A DNA stretch of 64,000 nt from JAAYCB01 sp012744395 (lineage in GTDB: Bacteria; Planctomycetota; Planctomycetia; Pirellulales; Thermoguttaceae). The number at the start of each line of letters is the position of its first letter. The first letter of the stretch is position 1. The stretch covers positions 1 through 64,000 of the forward strand of contig JAQVNJ010000006.1 of the NCBI GenBank assembly GCA_028703175.1, written 5' to 3'. A model generated the notes under the pieces. The model did not search any database. It was not told where the DNA came from and was given only the letters and a program-made list of their open reading frames with translations. Shown piece by piece: positions 17,048 through 26,028 of this stretch. The position numbers and the translations under genes are program-made.

Positions 17048-17336
17048 CGTGCGATTCCCTTGAAGCAGAGATCCACAACCGAGGATGGCAGGATACCTTA
17101 AGTATAACCCACGGAAACTCCCTCTTCACGGGGGTATGGTTGTGCGGCGACGGTCTCCGGTTGCCCGAACGGGAATTTGTGGAGACGGCCTGGCCGATCC
17201 GCCGAAGAGCGGGTCGCGGCTCCTGTCTTCGCCCCGCCGACTGGCGGATCTCGCGGCGGGGGATCAAAATGGGGTCTAGGATGCGCTGAAAGACAGCCAG
17301 ACATCTTGTCTGAGACGGGACGGAGAAGAAAGCAAC

Positions 17337-18503
17337 ATGGAGATCATCGCTCGATGGTATCAGACCGGCGCGCCGATGCGGATTCGCATCGCAGGGGGGC
17401 GCGTGTCCGAGGCGGCCCGCGTCGACGTGGCGCCGACCGGCATGCCCTGGATTGCGCCGGGCCTGCTCGACATGCAGATCAACGGCTACCGTGGCCAGGA
17501 GTTCAGCTCCGACCAGCTCACGGTCGAGCGCTGTGCGGAAATCGTCGAGGCGACGGCCGCCTTTGGCGTCACGAGGTTCCTCCCCACGGTCACAACCCAC
17601 AGCCTGGCCACGCTCAGCGGCGCGCTGCGGACGATCGGCGAGGCCTGCGACCAGGACCGCCGGATCGCCGCCCGCGTGCCCGGCATCCACCTGGAGGGCC
17701 CCTATATCTCGGTGCAGGACGGCCCGCGGGGCGCGCACCCCCAGGCGCACTGCCACGCGCCGGACTGGGACGAGTTCTGCCGGTTGCAGGAGGCATCCGG
17801 GGGGCGTATCCGCGTGTTGACCCTGTCTCCCGAGCATCCCGGGGCGGCCCCCTTCATCAGCCGAGTGGCGGCAAGCGGAGTGGTCGTGTCGATCGGCCAC
17901 ACGGCCGCCACGGCCCGCCAGATTGATGAGGCGGCCGACGCCGGCGCGACGATGAGCACCCACCTGGGCAACGGTTCGCACCCGCTGCTGCCGCGGCACG
18001 AAAACTACCTCTGGGCGCAAATCGCCGACGATCGCCTGACCGCGGGGCTGATCGTCGACGGGCACCACCTGCCGCGCCACCTCGTCAAGGCGATCGTCCG
18101 CGCCAAGCAGCCCGGGCGATGCGTGCTCGTCAGCGACCTGTCCGGCTACGCGGGCCTGCCGGTCGGAAGATACCAGACGGAGCTCTGCGAGTTGGAGATC
18201 CTCGCCACCGGCAAGCTCGTGGTCGCCGGGCAAGAGGAGCTGCTCGCGGGCGCTTCAAGACCGCTCTGCGAGGGGATCGGCAACGTGATGGATTTTGCCG
18301 GCATTGGCCTGGCGGCGGCCGTGGACATGGCGACCCGCCGTCCGGCGGAACTCTTGGGCCTTGAAGTCGCCGCCCCGAGAACCGGATCGGCCGCCGATTT
18401 CGTTGTCTTCGAGCTCGCCGAGGGGGGCGCGGAGGGGGGCGCGCGGCTGGACGTGAAGCGGACGATCGGCGGCGGTGAGGTCCTCTGGCAAGCCGCATCC
18501 TGA
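17337..18503 (+). CDS. nagA: N-acetylglucosamine-6-phosphate deacetylase
   Basis: Removes acetate from GlcNAc-6-phosphate, giving glucosamine-6-phosphate in amino-sugar breakdown and cell-wall recycling. The 388-residue amidohydrolase has PGLLDMQINGY, the metal-site HLEGPY with GAHP, GHTAA, the STHLGNGSHP segment and DGHHLP. The catalytic Asp region reads LVSDLSGYAGLP, where NagA proteins typically have a TDA-type segment, so deacetylase activity on a related N-acetyl sugar is possible. GGAGAAGAAAG precedes the ATG. The fusion kinase gene follows after 59 bases, so a joint sugar pathway is plausible. Confidence 0.88.
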   Translation: MEIIARWYQTGAPMRIRIAGGRVSEAARVDVAPTGMPWIAPGLLDMQINGYRGQEFSSDQLTVERCAEIVEATAAFGVTRFLPTVTTHSLATLSGALRTIGEACDQDRRIAARVPGIHLEGPYISVQDGPRGAHPQAHCHAPDWDEFCRLQEASGGRIRVLTLSPEHPGAAPFISRVAASGVVVSIGHTAATARQIDEAADAGATMSTHLGNGSHPLLPRHENYLWAQIADDRLTAGLIVDGHHLPRHLVKAIVRAKQPGRCVLVSDLSGYAGLPVGRYQTELCELEILATGKLVVAGQEELLAGASRPLCEGIGNVMDFAGIGLAAAVDMATRRPAELLGLEVAAPRTGSAADFVVFELAEGGAEGGARLDVKRTIGGGEVLWQAAS

Positions 18504-18562
18504 CCCCCGCGCGGAGACGCGCCGGAGACACAAGCACAGACCCTGATTGCGGAGCGGAAGAG

Positions 18563-21271
18563 ATGGCCGTGGCAAGCGTTCGAGAAGAGACGGTGGTCGT
18601 CATCCTGGCGGCCGGCAAAGGCACCCGGATGGGGAATGACCAGATCGTCAAGGTCTGCTTCGAGATCGACGGCGTGCCGGCCATCAACCGCCAGATCTCC
18701 GTCTTCAAGAAGGCCCGCATCAACCGGTTTCTGCTCGTCGTCGGCGACCGAGCCGAACAGGTGCTGGGTACCGTCGCCGGCGAGCACCCCGAGGCGCTCT
18801 ATGTGTTTCAGGAACCGCAAATGGGCACCGGCCATGCCGCGCGGGTGGCCGCCGAGGCCCTCAAGGCGATCGGCTATCGGGGCAATGTGCTTGTCTCCAC
18901 CGGCGACAAACTGATCGAAGAGGAGGCGATCGAAGCGCTCTTCGACGGATTCGTCAAGCAGCGCGCGGACATGGCCCTGTTGACGGTCCCCAAGACCCGC
19001 GCGACCCAGGGGTCCGTGGGTCGGGTGTTCGTCGACAGCTCCGGGCAGGCCCTGGATATCATCGAGGTCGCGGATCGCCGCCGCCAGGCAGTCGTCGACG
19101 AACTGCGGCGCCAACTCGAGGAAGGCCTGCCGCTGTCGGCCGCGACGCTCAAGCAGACGCTCCACCGGCACTTTCCCGACCCCAAGAAGCAGCGGCGGGC
19201 CGTGGCGGAACTCGCCGACCTGGCCGAGGGGCCGGAACGGGTCGAGCCGGCGGCGCTAGAGCGGGTCCTCGGCCTGGAAAAGTACCAGTTGAAAATCGAC
19301 GGCAAGCCCTACACGGCGCGGCAGATCGAGCGGATCTGCAAGGGGACCAATCCCAGCCTGTACCTGTTCAGATCCGCGGCCTTCTACCAGGCGGTCGGGA
19401 TGCTCGACAACGACAACGCCCAGAAGGAGTACTACATTACCGACGCGGTGCGGCTGCTGAGCGACCTCCGCGACCAGGGGGGCCAGCGGCGCTACCGGGT
19501 TCGCGCCGTGCCGGTGGCCAGCGCCGAATGCATCCAGGGCTTCAATTCCCCCGACGAACTGCTGGCGATCCAGGACTACTTCCGCCGCAAGAAGCTGGAT
19601 CGGGCGGCGACCGCCGCCGCGGCGATCAAGCCCCGGCTCTCGCCCAGCCAGTATGCCACCGTCAGCGAGTGGCTCGGCCGAATCGACGCCGGAGGGAGCG
19701 ATCTCCGCCGCTGGCTCGAGCAGATTTACGGCGGCCACGAAAGCCTGCATCGCCAGAAGTGCAGGGATCTGGCCCGGGTCCTGCGGTGCTATGGGAAGCG
19801 GTACGGGATGGACGGCAAGGTGTGCATCGTCCGCGCTCCCGGGCGGATCAACCTGATGGGCCGCCACGTCGATCATCGCGGCGGCTGGACGAATTTCCTC
19901 GCCATCGCCCAGGAGACGATCGCCGTCGCCGGGCTCCGCGAAGACGATGTCGTCGAGGCGGTCAGTGTCGAGCCGCGCAAGTTCCACCCGGTCGCTTTCC
20001 GCGTCTCGGAACTCATGGGCCGCCTAGCCTGGAGCGACTGGATCAATTTCGTCAACAGCGACTGGGTCCGCGACATGATCTATCGCGCGGCCGGCGATTG
20101 GGGCAACTACCTGAAGGCGGCGATGCTCCGCCTACAGCATGGCTACAGCGACGTGATGGTTCGCGGCATGAACCTGGCCGTTTCGGGAAATGTGCCGATC
20201 GCCGCGGGGCTGTCGAGCAGCTCGACCCTCGTCGTGGCCACGCTCCAGGCGGCGATCGCCCTGAACAACTTCGATCTGACCAGCCGGCAGTTCATCGACA
20301 TGTGCGGCGAGGGGGAATGGTTCGTCGGCTCGCGCGGCGGCGCCGGCGACCATGCGGCAATCTACCTCGGCCAGCGCGGCAAGATCGCCCACGTCGGCTA
20401 CCACCCGTTCCAGATCGGCGAGGTCATCGACGCGCCGAACGACTACCAGGTGATCGTCGCCAACAGCCACATCCGCGCGGCCAAGAGCGCCACGGCGCGG
20501 CACCAGTTCAACTCCCGGATCGCCGCCTACAATCTCGGACTGGCGATTCTCAAGCAACGATCGCCGGAATACCGCGCCGCCATCGAGCACCTCCGCGACG
20601 TGACCCCGACAAGGCTCGGCTGCGCCACAAGCGACATCTACCGGATGCTCCTCAAGGTCCCCCAGACGATGACGCGGCAGGAATTCGTCGAGGTCCTCTC
20701 CGCGGAGCACAAGGAGCTGATCGAAACCAACTTCGCCACCCACGCCGCGCCGCAGCGGTACCATCCCCGCGGCGTGCTGCTGTTCGGAATCGCGGAGATT
20801 CTGCGGGCGAAGAAATGCGTCGAGCTGCTGCGCGCAGGGCGGGTCGAGGAGTTCGGGTGGATGATGAGCATCAGCCACGACGGCGACCGCGTCCGCGCCC
20901 GAAACGCGGGGCGCCCCCCCCTCGACGACCCCTATTCCGACGAGCACCTCCACCGCCTGGTCGGCGATCTGGCAAGCGAGGATCCGGATCGCGTCCTGCG
21001 GGCGCAGCTCGATATGCAGCCCGGCTACTATGCGTGCAGCACTCCCGAGATCGACTTGATGGTCGACCTGACTTCCACGGTGCCGGGCGTGGCCGGCGCC
21101 CAGATCGCCGGCGCCGGCCTGGGGGGCTGCATTATGATCCTTGCCAGGCGGCAGGCCGTGCCCGCGGTGCGGCGAGCGCTGCTCGGCGGCTACTATGAGC
21201 CGGCGGGGCTCAAGCCGGCGGTCATCCCCTGCGTTGCCGTGGAAGGCGCGGGCCTGGTCGAGTTTGCCTAG
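18563..21271 (+). CDS. Bifunctional sugar nucleotidyltransferase / GHMP-type sugar kinase
   Basis: A 902-residue fusion. Residues ~8-350 form a GlmU/RmlA-like nucleotidyltransferase with VVVILAAGKGTRMG and the QMGTGHAA segment; an insertion of ~90 residues (about 170-260) is charged and helical. Residues ~420-900 form a galactokinase-like GHMP kinase with the substrate motif PGRINLMGRHVDHRGG (about 425), the ATP motif PIAAGLSSSST (about 543) and the C-terminal GAGLGGC. The order of the two activities suggests phosphorylation of a free sugar at C1 and then NDP-sugar synthesis, a salvage route like that of FKP. The exact sugar cannot be told from sequence. Confidence 0.88.
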   Translation: MAVASVREETVVVILAAGKGTRMGNDQIVKVCFEIDGVPAINRQISVFKKARINRFLLVVGDRAEQVLGTVAGEHPEALYVFQEPQMGTGHAARVAAEALKAIGYRGNVLVSTGDKLIEEEAIEALFDGFVKQRADMALLTVPKTRATQGSVGRVFVDSSGQALDIIEVADRRRQAVVDELRRQLEEGLPLSAATLKQTLHRHFPDPKKQRRAVAELADLAEGPERVEPAALERVLGLEKYQLKIDGKPYTARQIERICKGTNPSLYLFRSAAFYQAVGMLDNDNAQKEYYITDAVRLLSDLRDQGGQRRYRVRAVPVASAECIQGFNSPDELLAIQDYFRRKKLDRAATAAAAIKPRLSPSQYATVSEWLGRIDAGGSDLRRWLEQIYGGHESLHRQKCRDLARVLRCYGKRYGMDGKVCIVRAPGRINLMGRHVDHRGGWTNFLAIAQETIAVAGLREDDVVEAVSVEPRKFHPVAFRVSELMGRLAWSDWINFVNSDWVRDMIYRAAGDWGNYLKAAMLRLQHGYSDVMVRGMNLAVSGNVPIAAGLSSSSTLVVATLQAAIALNNFDLTSRQFIDMCGEGEWFVGSRGGAGDHAAIYLGQRGKIAHVGYHPFQIGEVIDAPNDYQVIVANSHIRAAKSATARHQFNSRIAAYNLGLAILKQRSPEYRAAIEHLRDVTPTRLGCATSDIYRMLLKVPQTMTRQEFVEVLSAEHKELIETNFATHAAPQRYHPRGVLLFGIAEILRAKKCVELLRAGRVEEFGWMMSISHDGDRVRARNAGRPPLDDPYSDEHLHRLVGDLASEDPDRVLRAQLDMQPGYYACSTPEIDLMVDLTSTVPGVAGAQIAGAGLGGCIMILARRQAVPAVRRALLGGYYEPAGLKPAVIPCVAVEGAGLVEFA

Positions 21272-21298
21272 GCGACTGGCGGCGCCGGCCTGCCGCGA

Positions 21299-21649
21299 CT
21301 ACTTCGGTTTCGGCAGCCCCGCGCCCCGCGCCCGAGCCAAGGCCTGGATCGCCCCGTGCGTGTCGCCGGCCTCTCGATAGAGCATGCTCAAGGCGAGAAA
21401 AGCGGGCCGGCGATGGGGCGGGGGCAGCGCGCGGGCCGCAGTCTTCAGAGAAGCCGCGGCCTCCTCGAAACGCTCCTGCGCCCCATAGGCCTCGCCAAGC
21501 AACAGGTTGACTTCCCCCTCAAAGGGACCCAGTTCCCCCAAGCCCTCCAGGCAGTCCAGAGTCTGCTGCGACATGCCCAGCTCCAAATAGCCCGACGCCT
21601 CTCGCAGACGATGCGCCACGCGGTACAGTTGCCTGTTGTCGAATGCCAT
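21299..21649 (-). CDS. Small TPR-repeat protein
   Basis: 116 residues with about two tetratricopeptide-like helix pairs (VNLLLGEAYGAQERFEEAAASLKTA; FLALSMLYREAGDTHGAIQALARA, shown as separate segments). GGGAGG seven bases before the ATG at 21649 picks this start rather than upstream in-frame ATGs at 21664 or 21766. Probably a cytoplasmic protein-interaction adaptor; the partner is unknown. Confidence 0.6.
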   Translation of the reverse strand: MAFDNRQLYRVAHRLREASGYLELGMSQQTLDCLEGLGELGPFEGEVNLLLGEAYGAQERFEEAAASLKTAARALPPPHRRPAFLALSMLYREAGDTHGAIQALARARGAGLPKPK

Positions 21650-21985
21650 CGCTTGCCCTCCCATGTTCCAGCCGGTAAGCGACCATTGCCTTCCCAAGCG
21701 AGGCCAGCGCCAGACCGGCAATAGCCATGCTCTAGCAAAAGGCATGCCAATGACATGCAAATACACGGTTTGCTCGATTTTTCAGCGTTTTTGACAACTC
21801 TTGAGCACCAGAAGTGGGGGGCGCCCGTGGCATACTGCGACATTTTTGGCAACATGCGATGACAATTTTGGCAGCCGCAGCGCGGTGGGCCGCCGCTGCC
21901 GCCGTGGGGATGCCGCCGTTGTCTCGGGGGGGGGCAGGCGTGATGCCGGCGCGGTGCTCGCTGGAATGGGCCGCGATGGACCACC
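21650..21985. other. Gene-free interval
   Basis: About 335 bases between two minus-strand genes. It includes an AT-richer stretch (about 21745-21800) that probably holds the promoter of the TPR gene; no clear hexamers or terminator were recognised. Confidence 0.4.
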
Positions 21986-24589
21986 CTACGGGCGGGCGAG
22001 CAATGCGTCGATCTCATCCGCCGCCCGCATCCCCTCGGCGATGCCTCGCACGGCGGTCGTCCCGCCGTTGACCAGATCGCCGCCGGCAAACACGCGCGGG
22101 GTGCTTGTGGCCTGCGATTCCGGCTGCGTGGCGATCAGGCCGTGGTTGGTGAGCGTCACGCTCCCGAGACTCTGGCGGAGCTGCGGCGGAATTCCCTGCC
22201 CCATCGCCTCGATCACCAGGTCAGCGGCCATCACGCTCTGGCTGCCGGGAATCACGATCGGGCGGCGACGGCCCGAGGCGTCGGGTGAGCCCAATTCGGT
22301 CCGCGCGATCCGCAGCCCCGCGAGCTTGCCGCTGGCGTCGACTTCGTAGCCGACCGGCTGCGTCAGAATGAGGACGTGGCTGCCGGAGTCGAGCAGCCGC
22401 GCCTGTTCGCTTGGCCAGGCCGGCATCTCCTTGAAGGAGCGGCGATAGATTACGAAGACATCGTCGGCGCCAAGCTGCTTGGCGGTCACCGCCGCGTCGA
22501 CCGCCGTGTTCCCCGCGCCCAGGACGGCCACCTTTCCGTGCAGGGCGGAGAGCTTGCCTGTCTTGGCGTCTTGCAGGAAGGCGAGGGCGTCGACGACGCC
22601 GGCGGCCTGGCCGAGCGAGGTGGATCTTCCCAGCCCGAGGGCAAGAAAAACAGCAGCGTGCTTCGCGAGCAGCTCTTCGAGCCCCACGTCCTGGCCGAAG
22701 CTGCAATTCAGATGGATGGCGATCCGCCCCGCTTGCCGGGCAGGCTGCAAAATCGCCTCGACTTCGGCCGTGGCGTCCTCGTAGCGGCCGCCGGGAATGA
22801 TCCATTGCGGCGTGCCGCCGAGCTTCTCGCTCTTCTCGAAGAGCTCAACGCGGTGCCCCTTTTCCAGCAGCCGGATCGCGCACGCCAACCCGGCGGGCCC
22901 GCCGCCGACAACGGCCACCCCCTTGCCCGAGGGCTTTTCGGGCAAGCGGACGCCGGCCAGCCCCTCGGCCCGCGCCACGCGGCTGGTGACCAACTGGATG
23001 TCGCGAATCGGCAATCCGCACTGGTCGAAGATTCGCTCCAGGCATCCCCCTTCGCACTGGACCTCCGCAGGGCAAATGTAAGCGCACATCTCGGGCAGGG
23101 CGTTTCGCTGGCGGAGAATTTCATAGGCCCGGCCAATCTCGCCATCGGCGAAAGCCCGAACGAACGCCGGCACGTCGACCCGCGCGGGGCAGTTCTGGGT
23201 GCACGTGGCAAATTCGCAGTCGCGGCATCGCTGGGCCTCGCGGCGGAGGTGATCCAGGGCGAATCGGCGCGCCAGCTTGTAGCTCACGGCATAGACGGCC
23301 GAGTCGCGGATCACGCACCCCGTCTCGACGCCGTCGCGCATGATCTGCGTGCATCCGGAACAGGTGATGCAGGTCTTGTTCGGGTCCATCGCCCCCTTGT
23401 CGAGGATGTCGTTGACCGAATCGGGGTAGGCAAACGCGCCGCGCCCTTGGCCGATCAGCGTCGCCCAGCCGCGGCGCACGACGCCCGCGGCAACGTAGGG
23501 CATCAGGTGACGCAGCCAGCCGTAGCCCCCGCCAACGACCGGCAGGTCGCTGACCGACTCCTGAATCCGGCGCGTGATGTTGATGAACCGTGCAACGCCC
23601 TCGAGCGGGTGTTCGGGCGGAGCGGCGCCGCCGGCGATGGAGCGATCGAATGGGCGCCCGTAGTGGGGGTTGTAGTACGGGTTGCCGATCGTCACGTTGA
23701 CGAGCGGCATGTCGAAGCGGCGGAGGCTGCGGATCAATTCGATCGGCTCGCGGAGGTCCGGCTCGCGGTAGTCTTCCGTGGACACGCCGAACCCGTAGGG
23801 ATACGAAATCGCGTCGTAGACGTTCATCCGCGTGGTCACGAACAGGCCGGGCACTTCGCCGCGGATCCGCTCCATCACCTCGCGGAGGAAACGGGTGCGG
23901 TTCTCGAATGGGCCGCCATATCTGCCTTCGCGCGTGTGGGAGGCCAGCAGCTCCGAGACGAGGTAGCGGTGGCAGCTCTTGACATCCACGCCGTCGAATC
24001 CCGCTCGGGCGGCCAGCCTGGCCGCCTCGACGTACGTGTCTTGCAGACGGTCGAGGTAATCGTCGGTGACCAGCGGATAATCGGCCGAGAGGCCGTGCCG
24101 CGGATCGAGAATCTCGCTGTGGTGCGCGATGATCGGCCGGGCAACGCCCCCCGGCCTGCTGTACCGCCCCGAGTGGGTCAACTGCACGACGAGGATCAGC
24201 TCGCGGCCGAGTGCTTCCCGGGCGGTCTTGCGGGTGGCTTCCACCAGTCGGGCGAACAGGTCGGCGCTGCCCGCATGCAGCCAGAGCTGCCGGGGATTTG
24301 AGCGAGCCTCGTGCAGGATGGCGGTTGCCTCGAACCAGAGCAGGCTCGAGCCGCCCGCAGCGAACCGGGCATAGCGGCGAAAGCTCAGGTCGCTCGGCCC
24401 GCCGTTGTCGACCGCGTCAAATCCCTCCATCGGCTGCACAATGAACCGGTTGGCCGTCTGGCGATCTCCAACTCGCACTTGCTCGGCAAGCGGCGCCAGG
24501 TCGCTCTCGATCGGCAGGCTCACGCCCAATTCGTCCAGTTCGTTGCGGAGCAGGTCCAAGTCCCGCAAGTGGAATGGCTTGTGTTGCAT
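21986..24589 (-). CDS. Old Yellow Enzyme-type flavoprotein fused to GltD-like iron-sulfur/FAD module
   Basis: An 867-residue multi-domain oxidoreductase. Residues ~25-360 form an NADH:flavin oxidoreductase TIM barrel of the FadH/BaiCD type. A [4Fe-4S] motif CITCSGC with a further Cys follows (about 404-420). Next is a GltD/dihydropyrimidine-dehydrogenase-like Fer4_20 domain (about 455-515; CRDCEFATCTQNCP and CAYICPAEVQCEGGC). Last comes an FAD/NAD(P) module with VVGGGPAGLA (about 560) and VLGAGNTAVDAA (about 690). GGAGGAG precedes the ATG at 24589. It probably reduces an enoate or similar double bond with NAD(P)H electrons passed through the clusters. The extra Fer4_20 domain is not part of standard FadH. 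Confidence 0.85.
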   Translation of the reverse strand: MQHKPFHLRDLDLLRNELDELGVSLPIESDLAPLAEQVRVGDRQTANRFIVQPMEGFDAVDNGGPSDLSFRRYARFAAGGSSLLWFEATAILHEARSNPRQLWLHAGSADLFARLVEATRKTAREALGRELILVVQLTHSGRYSRPGGVARPIIAHHSEILDPRHGLSADYPLVTDDYLDRLQDTYVEAARLAARAGFDGVDVKSCHRYLVSELLASHTREGRYGGPFENRTRFLREVMERIRGEVPGLFVTTRMNVYDAISYPYGFGVSTEDYREPDLREPIELIRSLRRFDMPLVNVTIGNPYYNPHYGRPFDRSIAGGAAPPEHPLEGVARFINITRRIQESVSDLPVVGGGYGWLRHLMPYVAAGVVRRGWATLIGQGRGAFAYPDSVNDILDKGAMDPNKTCITCSGCTQIMRDGVETGCVIRDSAVYAVSYKLARRFALDHLRREAQRCRDCEFATCTQNCPARVDVPAFVRAFADGEIGRAYEILRQRNALPEMCAYICPAEVQCEGGCLERIFDQCGLPIRDIQLVTSRVARAEGLAGVRLPEKPSGKGVAVVGGGPAGLACAIRLLEKGHRVELFEKSEKLGGTPQWIIPGGRYEDATAEVEAILQPARQAGRIAIHLNCSFGQDVGLEELLAKHAAVFLALGLGRSTSLGQAAGVVDALAFLQDAKTGKLSALHGKVAVLGAGNTAVDAAVTAKQLGADDVFVIYRRSFKEMPAWPSEQARLLDSGSHVLILTQPVGYEVDASGKLAGLRIARTELGSPDASGRRRPIVIPGSQSVMAADLVIEAMGQGIPPQLRQSLGSVTLTNHGLIATQPESQATSTPRVFAGGDLVNGGTTAVRGIAEGMRAADEIDALLARP

Positions 24590-24728
24590 GGTGCTCCTCC
24601 GCAGCCCCATTGCACGGCGATGCGGATGGAGGCTGAAAAAAGCCGAAATGTCCCGGCGGCTCGAACGGCAGCCCAACACGCCGGCCCGGGGATCGACAGT
24701 GGGAACGGGCGTCAATCAGGCGGACAGC

Positions 24729-25793
24729 TCAGTGCCGGTCGCGGCTGCCCGCCTTGTCACCACCGCGCCGTCGGGGGGGGCGATGGCGCGCGCCGCCGGG
24801 CTCGTCTCGCTTCGAACGTGCCTCCATGTTCAGATCGATCATGTAGCCGACCGCTTCCTGCCAGCTCGGAATTCCGCGATGCGTGATCCTCTTGCCGCCA
24901 CGTCGCGAGTCGGGCTCATCCCCATCCAGGTCAAGATCATTCACATCCACCAAGCCGCCGTCGTGGTCCATCAATTCATCATCGAGGCCGCCCGCCAACT
25001 CGACATCGTTCGCTGCGTCTGCCGGAACGGCGATCTCCGCTTGGTCCTCTTGGCGATCGGGCCGGTTCCGCGAGCTTCGCCGGCGCCCGTGGCGGCGCGA
25101 ACGCTCCTCTGCTTCCCCCCCCTGTTCCGCTTCCTCGATGACAGGCTCGGGACCGGCCTCGGCGTCCGCATCCCCGACTTCGACGTCGCCGGCCTCTTCC
25201 GGATGGCTTTTCGGCTTGCGCCGCCGTCGCCGCCGTCGTCCCTTGCGCTCTTCTTCGGGATCCGCGGTCTCGGACGAGGTCTGCGGATGCTCCAGCTCGG
25301 CACGGGCATCGGTCGGCAGAATCAGCTCGTCATCGTCGAGAATTCCCGCGCCGAATCCCGAAAGGCCCGGCTTCGCCGGCGGCGATGCGCCAGGCTCGGA
25401 GGGGGCAGGCGGCTTTGCGGGTTCCCAGTCGACGGTCTCGACAGCCTCGGATTGGCGATCCTCGCTTGCCTCGACAGTGGGGATCGGCTCAGACACCTCT
25501 TCGATGACCTCCACCCCCAGCTCACGGGCGAGGTTGGCCCAGTCGACCGGGCCGCGCCGGTACCCAAAACCCGAGACCACGCGACCGCCGCCGCCCCCGC
25601 TCTTTGTCTCCGCCTGCCGGTCCGCCTCGGACGGCTCGGGGGCGGCTTCGGCGGCTTGCTCGTTCAGACCATCTGGTTCGGGCACTTCGACGTTCTCGTC
25701 CGCCCCGCTCGGCCGAACGTCCGCCTCTTGTGGCTTGGCTCCCAGGTCTGCGGCGAGAAAATCCCAATGATCGTCCTGTTTGCCTTGAGGCAT
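24729..25793 (-). CDS. Low-complexity, mostly disordered protein with Arg-rich tract
   Basis: 354 residues from the ATG at 25793. Rich in Glu, Asp, Ala and Pro, with a run of Arg/Lys around 185-200 (GRRRRRRRKPK) and further Arg-rich patches near 245 and at the C-terminus. Two short ordered-looking segments stand out: RRGPVDWANLARELGVE (about 81) and IPSWQEAVGYMIDLNMEAR (about 315). The alternation of acidic and basic low-complexity blocks resembles nucleic-acid or ribosome-associated scaffolds. Proteins ending in a PxWxEAxxxxIxxNLExR helix are, from memory, common hypotheticals in Planctomycetota. No function assigned. Confidence 0.65.
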   Translation of the reverse strand: MPQGKQDDHWDFLAADLGAKPQEADVRPSGADENVEVPEPDGLNEQAAEAAPEPSEADRQAETKSGGGGGRVVSGFGYRRGPVDWANLARELGVEVIEEVSEPIPTVEASEDRQSEAVETVDWEPAKPPAPSEPGASPPAKPGLSGFGAGILDDDELILPTDARAELEHPQTSSETADPEEERKGRRRRRRRKPKSHPEEAGDVEVGDADAEAGPEPVIEEAEQGGEAEERSRRHGRRRSSRNRPDRQEDQAEIAVPADAANDVELAGGLDDELMDHDGGLVDVNDLDLDGDEPDSRRGGKRITHRGIPSWQEAVGYMIDLNMEARSKRDEPGGARHRPPRRRGGDKAGSRDRH

Positions 25794-26028
25794 ATTGCTC
25801 TCTGTCCTTTTTGTTTCGCTTCCTCGGTTTCCACGCCGGCCCCTTGCGCCAGAAGCCCATGTAGAAACGCCGTTTACGTCGAAGTCACTGGTCAACACTG
25901 CGTGTGCTTTAGTATAGAACTTTTTGCTCACCGTGGGAAGCGCGGCGACGCGGCGGTATCTTGTACGTTTTGCGCTGCCAGCACGCCGCCGCGCGCGTGC
26001 CGGTTGCGCCCTGGAAGACGAGACTCCG

